Source: Alcaligenaceae bacterium (GTDB taxonomy: Bacteria; Pseudomonadota; Gammaproteobacteria; Burkholderiales; Burkholderiaceae_B). From it: a DNA stretch of 64,000 nucleotides. The notes beneath the pieces are model-generated. The model was not told the origin of the DNA. It saw only the letters and a program-made list of their open reading frames with translations, and did not search any database. The position numbers and the translations under genes are program-made. This document shows positions 20,519 to 29,443 of this stretch, piece by piece. The first letter of the stretch is position 1. Every line of letters starts with the position of its first letter. The DNA lies in NCBI GenBank assembly GCA_013416435.1, contig JACCEN010000004.1:237987-301986 (forward strand). Direction: 5' to 3'.

Positions 20519-21337
20519 CTAATTCAAACTGTTTCGATAATGGAAGCGTTCAGTTACATAAACACCCCTGCGCACTTCCATGGGCCGGTCGCCGTAGGTG
20601 AACGATACGCGCTCGACCTGCAACAGAGCGCTGCCGGCTTGCACCTGCAGCAATTCCGCCTGCTCCGGCGACGCCTGCACCGCCTTGATTTTTTCATCGG
20701 CCCGCACCATGCTCACGCCGAACTCGGTTTCGAACAAAGCATAGAGAGGCCCGCGATAGCGCGCCAGGGACTCGGCCGTGAGCCCTTTGAAAACCGCGCC
20801 CGGCAGCCAGATGTCGTCCAGAATCGTCGCGGTCTGGTCGAAGGACAGCACCCTGCGCAGGTTCACGACCGTTTCGGCGTTGCGCAGTTCAAGCAAGGCG
20901 GAAATGTCGGCCGGCGCCTTGACGCGGCGGCACTCCAGGATGCGGCTGCCCGATGCCAGCTGCTTGCCGTCGTCGGGCGTCAGGCGCAGGAAGCGGAAGC
21001 GGACCTTGGCCTCGTGGTGGGTGGCCACGAACGTGCCCTTGCCCTGACGGCGGATCAACAGGTTCTCGGCGGCGAGTTCGTCGATGGCCTTGCGCACCGT
21101 ACCCTGGCTGACCTGAAACCGCGCGGCCAATTCGAGTTCGCTGGGAATGGCCTCGCCCGGTTTCCATTCACCGCGGTCCAGGCTCTGGAGCAACAACCCC
21201 TTTATCTGCTGGTACAACGGGCTGAACGCCGCGCTGCTGGCAGAACGATCAGGCACGGCGCCACGATCAGTTGAAGGGGAATCAGACATATCGGTAAATG
21301 GTACAGCCAGGCTGGTGTAATCTCGGTAGCCCGTCAT
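20519..21337 (-). CDS. GntR family regulator, HutC/UTRA type; probable TCA-cycle regulator
   Basis: 272 aa (or 256 aa from an in-frame ATG at 21289). N-terminal winged helix LYQQIKGLLLQSLDRGEWKPGEAIPSELELAARFQVSQGTVRKAIDELAAENLLIRRQGKGTFV is a textbook GntR domain; the C-terminal half (LRRVLSFDQTATILDDIWLP ... GSALLQVERVSFTYGDRPMEVRRGVYVTERFHY) is a UTRA ligand-binding domain. The gene sits between sdhC and the divergent mdh. A 21-bp palindrome in its upstream region recurs exactly upstream of acnB. I infer control of mdh and acnB, and perhaps sdh, by an organic-acid ligand; the ligand is unknown. Confidence 0.88.
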   Translation of the reverse strand: MTGYRDYTSLAVPFTDMSDSPSTDRGAVPDRSASSAAFSPLYQQIKGLLLQSLDRGEWKPGEAIPSELELAARFQVSQGTVRKAIDELAAENLLIRRQGKGTFVATHHEAKVRFRFLRLTPDDGKQLASGSRILECRRVKAPADISALLELRNAETVVNLRRVLSFDQTATILDDIWLPGAVFKGLTAESLARYRGPLYALFETEFGVSMVRADEKIKAVQASPEQAELLQVQAGSALLQVERVSFTYGDRPMEVRRGVYVTERFHYRNSLN

Positions 21338-21374
21338 TTTCGCATGCTTAAGCGCTTCTGTCTAACACTCTTCT

Positions 21375-21426
21375 GTCTTATATAAGATATAAGACATTTG
21401 ACTCAGCATGGAATTTTCGCTACTCT
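21375..21426 (+). promoter_or_regulatory. mdh promoter with 21-bp palindromic operator
   Basis: GTCTTATAT (21375-21383), AAG, ATATAAGAC (21387-21395) form a perfect palindrome. It is followed after two bases by TTGACT (21398-21403), a 17-bp spacer and TACTCT (21421-21426). The same palindrome plus five following bases occurs at acnB (29344-29364) with the same distance to its -35. The operator lies at about -56 to -36, a position more usual for an activator. It is also upstream of the divergent gntR gene. Confidence 0.7.
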
Positions 21427-21628
21427 AGCGGGCGATGTCCGCATGGCATTTGGCTGCGCCAAACCCAGGGCGGTCCGCAAGAGCCGGCGCCGCGTCAATG
21501 CGGCGCGCACATGGGCGCAAAGCCGTCATGACGCAAGGCCGCCAAAAGAGAATTACACTATTTGCTGTAGCAATTCACACGATATCGACCCGGTATCCAT
21601 CCGTTTACCAACACCCTGGAGATTGTTC

Positions 21629-22618
21629 ATGTCCAAACCCGCCATGCGTGTCGCTGTCACTGGCGCAGCCGGCCAAATTGGTTATGCCCTGCTGTTCCGC
21701 ATCGCTTCCGGCGAAATGCTCGGCAAAGATCAGCCCGTCATCCTTCAGCTGCTTGAAATCCCCGACGAAAAGGCGCAGAAGGCGCTCAAGGGCGTCATGA
21801 TGGAGCTCGATGACTGCGCCTTCCCCCTGCTGGCCGGCATGACGGCGCACAGCGACCCGCGTGAAGCCTTCAAGGATGCGGACATCGCCCTGCTCGTCGG
21901 CGCCCGTCCGCGCGGCCCAGGCATGGAGCGCAAGGATCTCCTGCACGTCAATGCCCAGATCTTCACGGCGCAAGGCAAGGCGCTCAACGACGTCGCCAGC
22001 CGCAACGTCAAGGTGCTGGTGGTCGGCAATCCGGCCAATACCAACGCCTACATCGCCATGAAATCCGCGCCTGACCTCCCCGCCAAGAATTTCACCGCCA
22101 TGCTGCGCCTGGACCATAACCGCGCGCTGTCCCAACTGGCCGCCAAATCCGGCAAGCCGGTATCTCAGATCGAGAAGCTCATCGTCTGGGGCAACCACTC
22201 TCCCACCATGTACCCCGATATCCGTTTCGCCACAGTGGGCGGGGAAAGCCTGGCAGGCCTGATCAACGACGACGCCTGGAATCGCGACACCTTCATCCCG
22301 ACCGTCGGCAAGCGCGGCGCCGCCATCATCGAAGCGCGCGGCCTGTCCTCCGCCGCATCCGCCGCCAATGCCGCCATCGACCACATCCGCGACTGGGTGC
22401 TTGGTTCGAACGGCAAGTGGGTCACCATGGGCGTGCCCTCCGATGGCTCCTACGGCATCCCCGAAGGCATTCTCTACGGCGTGCCCGTCACCACGGAAAA
22501 CGGCGAGTACAAGCGCGTCGAAGGCCTGGAGATCGACGCCTTCTCGCGCGAGCGCATGGACTTCACCCTGAACGAGCTCCTGGAAGAGCGCGACGGCGTG
22601 AAAGACCTTTTGAAGTAA
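21629..22618 (+). CDS. mdh: Malate dehydrogenase
   Basis: 329 aa from ATG 21629 (GGAG upstream); the frame is open to 21398 but the true start is given by the family N-terminus [30 protein letters not shown]-binding GxxGxxG, catalytic histidine H190 in GNHSPT and substrate arginines ([19 protein letters not shown]) are present. Oxidises malate to oxaloacetate. Leader of about 195 nt after the predicted promoter. Closest to the type found in Burkholderiales and to eukaryotic cytosolic enzymes. Confidence 0.97.
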   Translation: MSKPAMRVAVTGAAGQIGYALLFRIASGEMLGKDQPVILQLLEIPDEKAQKALKGVMMELDDCAFPLLAGMTAHSDPREAFKDADIALLVGARPRGPGMERKDLLHVNAQIFTAQGKALNDVASRNVKVLVVGNPANTNAYIAMKSAPDLPAKNFTAMLRLDHNRALSQLAAKSGKPVSQIEKLIVWGNHSPTMYPDIRFATVGGESLAGLINDDAWNRDTFIPTVGKRGAAIIEARGLSSAASAANAAIDHIRDWVLGSNGKWVTMGVPSDGSYGIPEGILYGVPVTTENGEYKRVEGLEIDAFSRERMDFTLNELLEERDGVKDLLK

Positions 22619-22634
22619 GCAAGCAGCCCACATG

Positions 22635-22665
22635 AAAGCAAGGCCCTCAAGAGGGCCTTGCTTTT
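22635..22665 (+). terminator. Rho-independent terminator after mdh
   Basis: AAGCAAGGCCCTC and GAGGGCCTTGCTT are perfect complements with a tight loop, ending in TTTT. It separates mdh from the prp operon, so prpB probably has its own promoter or depends on read-through. Confidence 0.8.
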
Positions 22666-22693
22666 GATACGCACCCAGCAGGAGACCCTTTCC

Positions 22694-23587
22694 ATGACCC
22701 GCCCCGCATCGCCCGGCGCCCTGTTTCGCCAAGCACTGAAAGAAGAACAGCCTTTGCAAATCATTGGCACCATCAATGCCAACCATGCCCTCCTCGCCAA
22801 GCGCGCCGGATACCGTGCCATCTATCTGTCGGGCGGCGGCGTGGCCGCGGGCTCGCTCGGGCTGCCGGACCTGGGCATCAACACCCTCGACGACGTCCTG
22901 ACGGACATCCGCCGCATCACCGACGTCTGCGACGTGCCGCTGGTGGTGGACATCGACACCGGCCTGGGCCCCTCCGCCTTCAACATCGGCCGCACGGTCA
23001 AGAGTTTGATCAAGTTCGGCGCCGCCGCCTGCCATATCGAGGACCAGGTCGGCGCCAAGCGCTGCGGCCACCGCCCGGGCAAGGAAATCGTCTCGGCCGG
23101 CGAGATGGCCGACCGCGTCAAGGCCGCCGCAGACGCGCGCACCGACAGTGACTTCTTCATCATCGCCCGCACGGACGCCATTGCAGTGGAAGGCGTGGAC
23201 GCAGCACTGGAACGGGCTATTGCCTGCGTGGAAGCGGGTGCCGATGCCATCTTCCCCGAGGCCTCGTACGATCTCGCCACCTATGAGCGCTTTACCAAGG
23301 CTTTGAACGTGCCCGTTCTTGCCAACATCACCGAATTCGGCAAGACACCACTGTTCTCGGTCGAGGAACTGGGCGGCGCGGGCGTCGGCATGGTGCTGTA
23401 TCCGCTTTCCGCCTTCCGGGCCATGAACAAAGCCGCTGAAACCGTGTACCAGGCCATACGCCGCGACGGCCATCAGAAGAACGTGGTCGATCTGATGCAA
23501 ACCCGCGATGAGCTGTACGATCGGATCGGCTACCATGAATTCGAGTCCCGGCTGGACGCCCTGTTCCAGCAAGGCAAGGGCAAGTAA
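22694..23587 (+). CDS. prpB: 2-Methylisocitrate lyase
   Basis: 297 aa from ATG 22694 (AGGAG upstream); the longer in-frame start at 22658 would overlap the mdh terminator. PEP mutase / isocitrate lyase fold: [17 protein letters not shown], catalytic cysteine C124 in [12 protein letters not shown] and [13 protein letters not shown]. Cleaves 2-methylisocitrate to pyruvate and succinate, last step of the methylcitrate cycle for propionyl-CoA. First gene of prpB-prpC-acnD-prpF. Confidence 0.96.
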   Translation: MTRPASPGALFRQALKEEQPLQIIGTINANHALLAKRAGYRAIYLSGGGVAAGSLGLPDLGINTLDDVLTDIRRITDVCDVPLVVDIDTGLGPSAFNIGRTVKSLIKFGAAACHIEDQVGAKRCGHRPGKEIVSAGEMADRVKAAADARTDSDFFIIARTDAIAVEGVDAALERAIACVEAGADAIFPEASYDLATYERFTKALNVPVLANITEFGKTPLFSVEELGGAGVGMVLYPLSAFRAMNKAAETVYQAIRRDGHQKNVVDLMQTRDELYDRIGYHEFESRLDALFQQGKGK

Positions 23588-23610
23588 ACCACTTTTTCAG
23601 GAGTAGAGAC

Positions 23611-24783
23611 ATGGCCACAAGCACGGCAAAAGAAACCAAGACCGCAACCGCCGCCCCCAAGCCCAAGAAGTCCGTCGCCCTGTCGGGCGTGGTGGCGGGC
23701 AACACCGCCTTGTGCACGGTCGGCCGCAGCGGCAACGACCTGCACTATCGCGGCTACGACATCCTCGACATCGCCGACACCTGCGAATTCGAGGAGGTCG
23801 CGCACCTTCTCGTCCATGGCAAGCTGCCGAACAAGGCCGAACTTGCCGCCTACAAGGAAAAACTGCGGCGCCTGCGCGGGCTGCCCGCGCACCTGCAGGC
23901 CGCGCTCGAGGCGCTTCCCGCCGCCAGCCACCCCATGGACGTCATGCGGACCGCGGTTTCCGTGCTGGGCTGTGTCCTGCCTGAAAAAGACGATCACAAC
24001 ATTCCCGACGCCCGCGACATCGCGGACCGCCTGATGGCCAACCTGGGCTCGGCGCTGCTGTACTGGTACCACTACAGCCACAACGGGCACTACATCGACG
24101 TCCAGACGGACGACGACAGCATCGGCGGCCACTTCCTGCACCTGCTGCATGGCCAGAAGCCCAGCGATGAATGGGTGCGCGCCATGCACACCTCGCTCAT
24201 CCTGTACGCCGAGCACGAGTTCAATGCCTCGACCTTCACCAGCCGGGTGATTGCCGGCACGGGGTCCGACATGTACTCGGCCATCGCCGGCGGCATCGGC
24301 GCCCTGCGCGGGCCCAAGCACGGCGGCGCCAATGAAGTGGCGTTCGAAATACAGAAGCGCTATGAATCGCCCGACGAGGCCGAGGCGGACATCCGTCGCC
24401 GCGTCGAGAACAAGGAAGTCGTCATCGGCTTCGGACACCCGGTCTACACGGTCTCCGATCCGCGCAACAAGGTCATCAAGGAAGTCGCCCGCAAGCTGTC
24501 CAAGAAACAGGGCAGCATGAAGATGTTCGACATCGCCGAACGCCTGGAAACCGTCATGTGGGACATCAAGAAAATGTTCCCCAACCTGGACTGGTTCTCG
24601 GCCGTGTCCTATCACATGATGGGCGTCCCGACCGCCATGTTCACGCCGCTGTTCGTGATCGCGCGCACGGCGGGCTGGTCGGCGCACATCATCGAGCAGC
24701 GCATCGACAACAAGATCATCCGCCCGACGGCCAATTACGTCGGCCCGGAAGACCAGAAGTTCGTTCCGCTGGCCAAGCGCTGA
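23611..24783 (+). CDS. prpC: 2-Methylcitrate synthase
   Basis: 390 aa. Starts with a basic, alanine/lysine-rich leader, then [43 protein letters not shown]. Catalytic histidine regions [12 protein letters not shown] and [18 protein letters not shown] are present. Condenses propionyl-CoA and oxaloacetate. It is shorter than GltA and lacks its N-terminal beta domain, which together with the operon position assigns it to 2-methylcitrate rather than citrate synthesis. Confidence 0.96.
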   Translation: MATSTAKETKTATAAPKPKKSVALSGVVAGNTALCTVGRSGNDLHYRGYDILDIADTCEFEEVAHLLVHGKLPNKAELAAYKEKLRRLRGLPAHLQAALEALPAASHPMDVMRTAVSVLGCVLPEKDDHNIPDARDIADRLMANLGSALLYWYHYSHNGHYIDVQTDDDSIGGHFLHLLHGQKPSDEWVRAMHTSLILYAEHEFNASTFTSRVIAGTGSDMYSAIAGGIGALRGPKHGGANEVAFEIQKRYESPDEAEADIRRRVENKEVVIGFGHPVYTVSDPRNKVIKEVARKLSKKQGSMKMFDIAERLETVMWDIKKMFPNLDWFSAVSYHMMGVPTAMFTPLFVIARTAGWSAHIIEQRIDNKIIRPTANYVGPEDQKFVPLAKR

Positions 24784-24789
24784 CGCCAC

Positions 24790-24818
24790 GGGCGGGGCGG
24801 CTTCGCGTCGCCCCGCCC
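24790..24818 (+). other. GC-rich hairpin between prpC and acnD
   Basis: GGGCGGGGCG (24790-24799) and CGCCCCGCCC (24809-24818), perfect 10-bp stem with a 9-nt loop containing TTCG. No U-run follows (TGTATCTTG), so it is not a standard terminator. It may stabilise the prpBC part of the mRNA or lower acnD expression. Confidence 0.6.
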
Positions 24819-24868
24819 TGTATCTTGTATACATCCGCTTTCCGACTCCCTTTCCTTTCCCGGATGCC

Positions 24869-27463
24869 ATGAACACTGCACATCGCAAACCCCTGTCCGG
24901 CACCAGGCTGGAGTATTTCGACGCCCGCGCGGCGGTCGACGCCATCCAGCCGGGCGCCTACGCCAAGCTGCCCTATACATCGCGGGTCCTGGCCGAGAAC
25001 CTGGTGCGCCGCTGCGACCCGGCCCTTCTCGCCGATTCGCTGCGGCAGCTGATCGAGCGCAAGCGCGAACTGGACTTTCCCTGGTACCCGGCACGGGTGG
25101 TGTGCCACGACATCCTGGGCCAGACCGCGCTGGTTGACCTGGCGGGCTTGCGCGATGCCATCGCCGCCAAGGGCGGCGACCCCGCGAAGGTCAATCCGGT
25201 GGTGCCCACACAGCTCATCGTCGATCACTCCCTCGCCGTGGAGTACGGCGGCTACGACAAGGACGCCTTCGCCAAGAACCGGGCCGTCGAAGACCGCCGC
25301 AACGATGACCGCTTCCATTTCATCAACTGGACCAAGAAGGCCTTCCAGAACGTCGACGTCATCCCGCCCGGCAACGGCATCATGCACCAGATCAACCTGG
25401 AGCGCATGTCGCCCGTGATCCACGCCATCGACGGCGTGGCGTTTCCCGATACGCTCGTGGGAACGGACAGCCACACGCCGCACGTCGACGCGCTGGGCGT
25501 CATCGCCATCGGCGTGGGGGGGCTGGAAGCCGAAAGCGTCATGCTGGGGCGCGCATCCTGGATGCGGCTGCCCGACATCATCGGCGTGGAGCTCACCGGC
25601 AAACTGCGCCCGGGCAGCACCGCCACAGACCTCGTGCTGGCGCTCACCGAGTTCCTGCGCAACGAGAAAGTCGTTTCATCCTATCTCGAGTTCTTCGGCG
25701 AGGGCGCATCCCGGCTTACTCTGGGCGACCGCGCGACCATCTCCAACATGACGCCCGAATACGGCGCGACCGCGGCGATGTTCTACATCGACCAGCAAAC
25801 CATCGACTACCTGAAGCTCACGGGCCGGGACGACGAACAGGTCAAGCTGGTGGAAATCTACGCCAAAGAAGCCGGCCTGTGGGCCGACAGCCTTGAAACC
25901 GCCGAATACGAACGCGTCCTCAAGTTCGACCTTTCGACCGTGGTGCGCAACATCGCCGGCCCGTCGAATCCGCACCGGCGGGTGCCGACCAGCGAACTCG
26001 CGGCGCGCGGAATTTCCGGCGTGGTCGAGAACGAACCGGGCCTCATGCCCGACGGCGCGGTCATCATCGCGGCCATCACCAGCTGTACCAACACCAGCAA
26101 CCCGCGCAACGTCATCGCCGCGGGACTGCTGGCGCGCAACGCGAATGCCCGCGGCCTGACCCGCAAACCCTGGGTCAAGACCTCGCTGGCGCCCGGCTCC
26201 AAGGCCGTGCAGCTTTATCTTGAAGACTCGAAGCTGCTGCCTGAGCTCGAATCCCTGGGCTTTGGCATCGTCGGCTTCGCCTGCACGACCTGCAACGGGA
26301 TGAGCGGCGCGCTCGATCCCGTCATCCAGAAGGAAATCATCGACCGCGACCTCTACGCGACGGCGGTGCTGTCGGGCAACCGCAATTTCGACGGCCGCAT
26401 CCACCCCTATGCCAAACAGGCGTTCCTGGCGTCGCCGCCCCTGGTCGTCGCCTACGCCATTGCCGGCACCATACGCTTTGACATCGAGAAGGACGTCCTG
26501 GGCACGGACAAGGACGGCAAGCCCGTCACGCTGAAAGACATCTGGCCCACCGACGAGGAAATCGACGCCATCGTCGCCGCCAGCGTCAAGCCCGAACAAT
26601 TCCGCGTCGTCTACGAACCCATGTTCGCCCCGTCTGCCGGCGGCGGCGTCCAGATCAGCCCGCTGTACGACTGGCGGCCCATGAGCACCTACATCCGCCG
26701 CCCGCCCTACTGGGAAGGCGCGCTGGCAGGCGAACGCTCGCTGAAGGGCATGCGCCCCCTGGCCGTGCTGGGCGACAACATCACCACCGACCACCTCTCG
26801 CCCTCCAACGCCATCCTGGCCAACAGCGCGGCGGGCGAGTATCTGGCCAAGATGGGCTTGCCGGAAGAAGACTTCAATTCCTACGCTACGCACCGCGGCG
26901 ATCACCTGACGGCGCAGCGCGCCACGTTTGCCAACCCGAAGCTGCTGAACGAAATGGTTCAGGAGAACGGGCAGGTCAAGCAAGGTTCGCTGGCACGCAT
27001 CGAGCCGGAAGGCAAGGTGACGCGCATGTGGGAGGCCATCGAAACCTACATGGAACGCAAGCAGCCGCTGATCATCGTGGCCGGGGCCGACTATGGCCAA
27101 GGCTCCTCGCGCGACTGGGCGGCCAAGGGCGTGCGCCTGGCGGGCGTGGAAGCCATCGTGGCCGAAGGTTTCGAACGCATCCACCGAACCAATCTGGTCG
27201 GCATGGGCGTTCTTCCCCTGGAGTTCCAGCCCGGCGTCAATCGCAAGACGCTCGGCATAGACGGAACCGAAACCTACGACGTCATCGGCACACCCACGCC
27301 GCGCGCCACCCTCACGCTGGTCATCAACCGCAGGAACGGAGAGCGCATCGAAGTGCCTGTGACCTGTCGCCTGGACACCGCCGAAGAGGTCTCGATCTAT
27401 GACGCGGGCGGCGTGCTGCAACGCTTCGCCCAGGACTTCCTCGAATCGGCGAACGCCATCTGA
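24869..27463 (+). CDS. acnD: Fe-S-dependent 2-methylcitrate dehydratase AcnD
   Basis: 864 aa aconitase-family protein. The 4Fe-4S ligands are C406 ([11 protein letters not shown]), C472 and C475 (ACTTCNGMSG). The C-terminal swivel domain with [40 protein letters not shown] is intact. AcnD forms 2-methyl-aconitate from 2-methylcitrate and needs PrpF, which follows 15 bp downstream. The AcnD/PrpF pair replaces PrpD, and no prpD is present. Confidence 0.95.
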   Translation: MNTAHRKPLSGTRLEYFDARAAVDAIQPGAYAKLPYTSRVLAENLVRRCDPALLADSLRQLIERKRELDFPWYPARVVCHDILGQTALVDLAGLRDAIAAKGGDPAKVNPVVPTQLIVDHSLAVEYGGYDKDAFAKNRAVEDRRNDDRFHFINWTKKAFQNVDVIPPGNGIMHQINLERMSPVIHAIDGVAFPDTLVGTDSHTPHVDALGVIAIGVGGLEAESVMLGRASWMRLPDIIGVELTGKLRPGSTATDLVLALTEFLRNEKVVSSYLEFFGEGASRLTLGDRATISNMTPEYGATAAMFYIDQQTIDYLKLTGRDDEQVKLVEIYAKEAGLWADSLETAEYERVLKFDLSTVVRNIAGPSNPHRRVPTSELAARGISGVVENEPGLMPDGAVIIAAITSCTNTSNPRNVIAAGLLARNANARGLTRKPWVKTSLAPGSKAVQLYLEDSKLLPELESLGFGIVGFACTTCNGMSGALDPVIQKEIIDRDLYATAVLSGNRNFDGRIHPYAKQAFLASPPLVVAYAIAGTIRFDIEKDVLGTDKDGKPVTLKDIWPTDEEIDAIVAASVKPEQFRVVYEPMFAPSAGGGVQISPLYDWRPMSTYIRRPPYWEGALAGERSLKGMRPLAVLGDNITTDHLSPSNAILANSAAGEYLAKMGLPEEDFNSYATHRGDHLTAQRATFANPKLLNEMVQENGQVKQGSLARIEPEGKVTRMWEAIETYMERKQPLIIVAGADYGQGSSRDWAAKGVRLAGVEAIVAEGFERIHRTNLVGMGVLPLEFQPGVNRKTLGIDGTETYDVIGTPTPRATLTLVINRRNGERIEVPVTCRLDTAEEVSIYDAGGVLQRFAQDFLESANAI

Positions 27464-27478
27464 AGCACAGGAGAATTC

Positions 27479-28666
27479 ATGGCTCACCTACCGCAGATCA
27501 AAATCCCCGCCACCTATTTGCGTGGCGGCACGAGCAAAGGCGTGTTCTTCCACCTGGAAGACCTCCCGGCCGAGGCGCGTGTGCCGGGGCCGGCCCGCGA
27601 CGCCCTGCTGCTTCGGGTCATCGGCAGTCCCGACCCCTACGGCAAGCACACCGACGGCATGGGCGGCGCCACGTCCAGCACGAGCAAGGCGGTGATCATT
27701 TCAAAAAGCACGCGTCCGGACCACGACGTCGATTATCTTTTCGGCCAGGTTTCCATCGACAGGCCTTTCGTCGACTGGAGCGGCAATTGCGGCAACCTGA
27801 CGGCGGCCGTCGGCCCCTTCGCGATCAGCAACGGCTTGATCGATGCCGAACGCATACCGGAAAACGGCGTCGCCACCATCCGGATCTGGCAGGCCAATAT
27901 CGGCAAGACCATCGTCGCGCATGTTCCCATCACCCAGGGCGCCGTGCAGGAAACGGGCGATTTCGAGCTCGACGGCGTGACTTTTCCCGCCGCCGAAATC
28001 CAGATCGAGTTCATGGACCCGGCCGCCGATGAAGAAGGCGGCGGCGGATCCATGTTCCCCACCGGCAATCTCGTCGACGAACTGGACATCCCGGGCATCG
28101 GCCTCTTGAAGGCCACGCTGATCAACGCGGGCATCCCGACGATCTTCGTCGATGCCTGCGCCATCGGCTACACCGGCACGGAACTTCAGGACGCCATCAA
28201 TGGCGATGCCAAAGCGCTTGCCATGTTCGAGACCATCCGCGCGCACGGAGCCCTGCGCATGGGACTCATCCAGCACATCGATGAAGCCGCCCAGCGCCAG
28301 CACACGCCGAAGGTGGCGTTCGTGGCCCGACCCGCCGGCTATGTGTCATCGAGCGGAAAGCAAATCGCCCAGGACGACGTCGATCTGCTGGTGCGCGCCC
28401 TGTCGATGGGCAAGCTGCACCACGCCATGATGGGCACCGCCGCGGTGGCCATCGGCACGGCCGCCGCCATTCCGGGCACCCTGGTCAACCAGGCGGCGGG
28501 CGGCGGCGAACGGGAGGCGGTACGCTTCGGCCATCCCTCGGGCACCTTGCGGGTCGGCGCCGAAGCCCGGCTCGAGAACGGTGAATGGGTGGTCACCAAG
28601 GCGGTCATGAGCCGCAGCGCCCGTGTCCTGATGGAAGGCTGGGTACGGGTTCCTGCTCATGTTTGA
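27479..28666 (+). CDS. prpF: 2-Methylaconitate cis-trans isomerase PrpF
   Basis: 395 aa. Family signatures: PATYLRGGTSKGVFFHLEDLP near the N-terminus (K around residue 21 of the proposed active site), DGMGGATSSTSKAVIISKS, DWSGNCGNLTAAVGPFAI with the conserved cysteine, and GTLVNQAAGGGEREAVRFGHPSGTL. Isomerises the 2-methylaconitate made by AcnD into the form hydrated to 2-methylisocitrate. AGGAG precedes the ATG. Confidence 0.96.
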   Translation: MAHLPQIKIPATYLRGGTSKGVFFHLEDLPAEARVPGPARDALLLRVIGSPDPYGKHTDGMGGATSSTSKAVIISKSTRPDHDVDYLFGQVSIDRPFVDWSGNCGNLTAAVGPFAISNGLIDAERIPENGVATIRIWQANIGKTIVAHVPITQGAVQETGDFELDGVTFPAAEIQIEFMDPAADEEGGGGSMFPTGNLVDELDIPGIGLLKATLINAGIPTIFVDACAIGYTGTELQDAINGDAKALAMFETIRAHGALRMGLIQHIDEAAQRQHTPKVAFVARPAGYVSSSGKQIAQDDVDLLVRALSMGKLHHAMMGTAAVAIGTAAAIPGTLVNQAAGGGEREAVRFGHPSGTLRVGAEARLENGEWVVTKAVMSRSARVLMEGWVRVPAHV

Positions 28667-29054
28667 TACTTTTCTGCTGTACGCCCTGCCTCTGTCCTTT
28701 ACGCTGCTGGTGGCATGCGCACTGGCCTCCATCGTCTCCCTGGCGGTACTGATGCTTTTCCGCTTACGGGAAACCAACCAGACGCTCCGCCATCCCTATC
28801 TGGACCAGCGGCCCTGGGCGCGCTACCCGCTTTCCATCAAGGCCGCCATCTTGCTGGATTACTTTCTCCGCCTGGCGTTTCCGAACAGCAGCTTCTGGAT
28901 CGCCGGCCAGGCCAACCACCTGCTGCGCCATGTGCGTCCGGCCGATGTGCCCACCCGCGTCAAATGGCCGCTCATCGGCCTCTGGGCCGGCTGCTTCGTC
29001 GGACTGTTCGCCATGATCTTTCTCTGGATCATCGTCCTGATCACCATGGAGTAA
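28659..29054 (+). CDS. Membrane protein of unknown function, coupled to prpF
   Basis: 131 aa. Its ATG lies 8 bp inside the end of prpF, so translation is probably coupled. Two strongly hydrophobic segments, one at each end (about 4-36 and 103-129), flank a cytosolic-looking loop with RLRETNQTLRHPYLDQRPWARYPLSIKAAILLDYFLRLAF. I do not recognise a functional family. A role linked to propionate metabolism is suggested only by position. Confidence 0.75.
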   Translation: MFDTFLLYALPLSFTLLVACALASIVSLAVLMLFRLRETNQTLRHPYLDQRPWARYPLSIKAAILLDYFLRLAFPNSSFWIAGQANHLLRHVRPADVPTRVKWPLIGLWAGCFVGLFAMIFLWIIVLITME

Positions 29055-29062
29055 ACCCCGTC

Positions 29063-29338
29063 ATGAGCCGTGCCATACAACACAATACCGCCCAGCAGCG
29101 ATTCGAATGGCTGGAGGACGGCGCCCTCAGCGTGCTGGACTACGAACTGCAGAACGGCGTGATGGCCATCACCCACACCGGCGTCCCGGAATCGGTGGGC
29201 GGGCGCGGCATCGCGGCCGATCTGGCCAAGGCGGCGCTGGACACGGCGCGCGCCAACGGATGGTCGGTGCGACCGGTCTGCTCCTACGTTGCAAGCTACA
29301 TCCGAAGGCATGAAAACTACCAGGATCTGTTGGCCTGA
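29063..29338 (+). CDS. GNAT-fold N-acetyltransferase, small YjdJ-like type
   Basis: 91 aa from ATG 29063, 8 bp after the membrane protein. The sequence FEWLEDGALSVLDYELQNGVMAITHTGVPESVGGRGIAADLAKAALDTARANGWSVRPVCSYVASYIRRHENYQDLL is a complete minimal GNAT domain of the COG2388 type: acetyl-CoA pyrophosphate loop GGRGIA, and CSYVASYIRRHxxYQDL at the end. The substrate is not known. Last gene of the prp transcript, directly before the acnB operator. Confidence 0.85.
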   Translation: MSRAIQHNTAQQRFEWLEDGALSVLDYELQNGVMAITHTGVPESVGGRGIAADLAKAALDTARANGWSVRPVCSYVASYIRRHENYQDLLA

Positions 29339-29343
29339 CTTAA

Positions 29344-29395
29344 GTCTTATATAAGATATAAGACATTTGCCTCCAAGAGCGCTCCCGACTACAAT
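29344..29395 (+). promoter_or_regulatory. acnB promoter with 21-bp palindromic operator
   Basis: GTCTTATAT / ATATAAGAC arms around AAG at 29344-29364, identical over 26 bp to the mdh site. Two bases later comes TTGCCT (29367-29372), a 17-bp spacer and TACAAT (29390-29395), then a leader of about 40 nt to acnB. Exact conservation of sequence and of the distance to -35 in two TCA promoters points to one shared regulator, probably the GntR protein at 20519-21337. Confidence 0.72.
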
Positions 29396-29443
29396 GGAGG
29401 CTATACACCCCTCTTCCCAAACTCGACCCAAGGGTAAGCAAAA

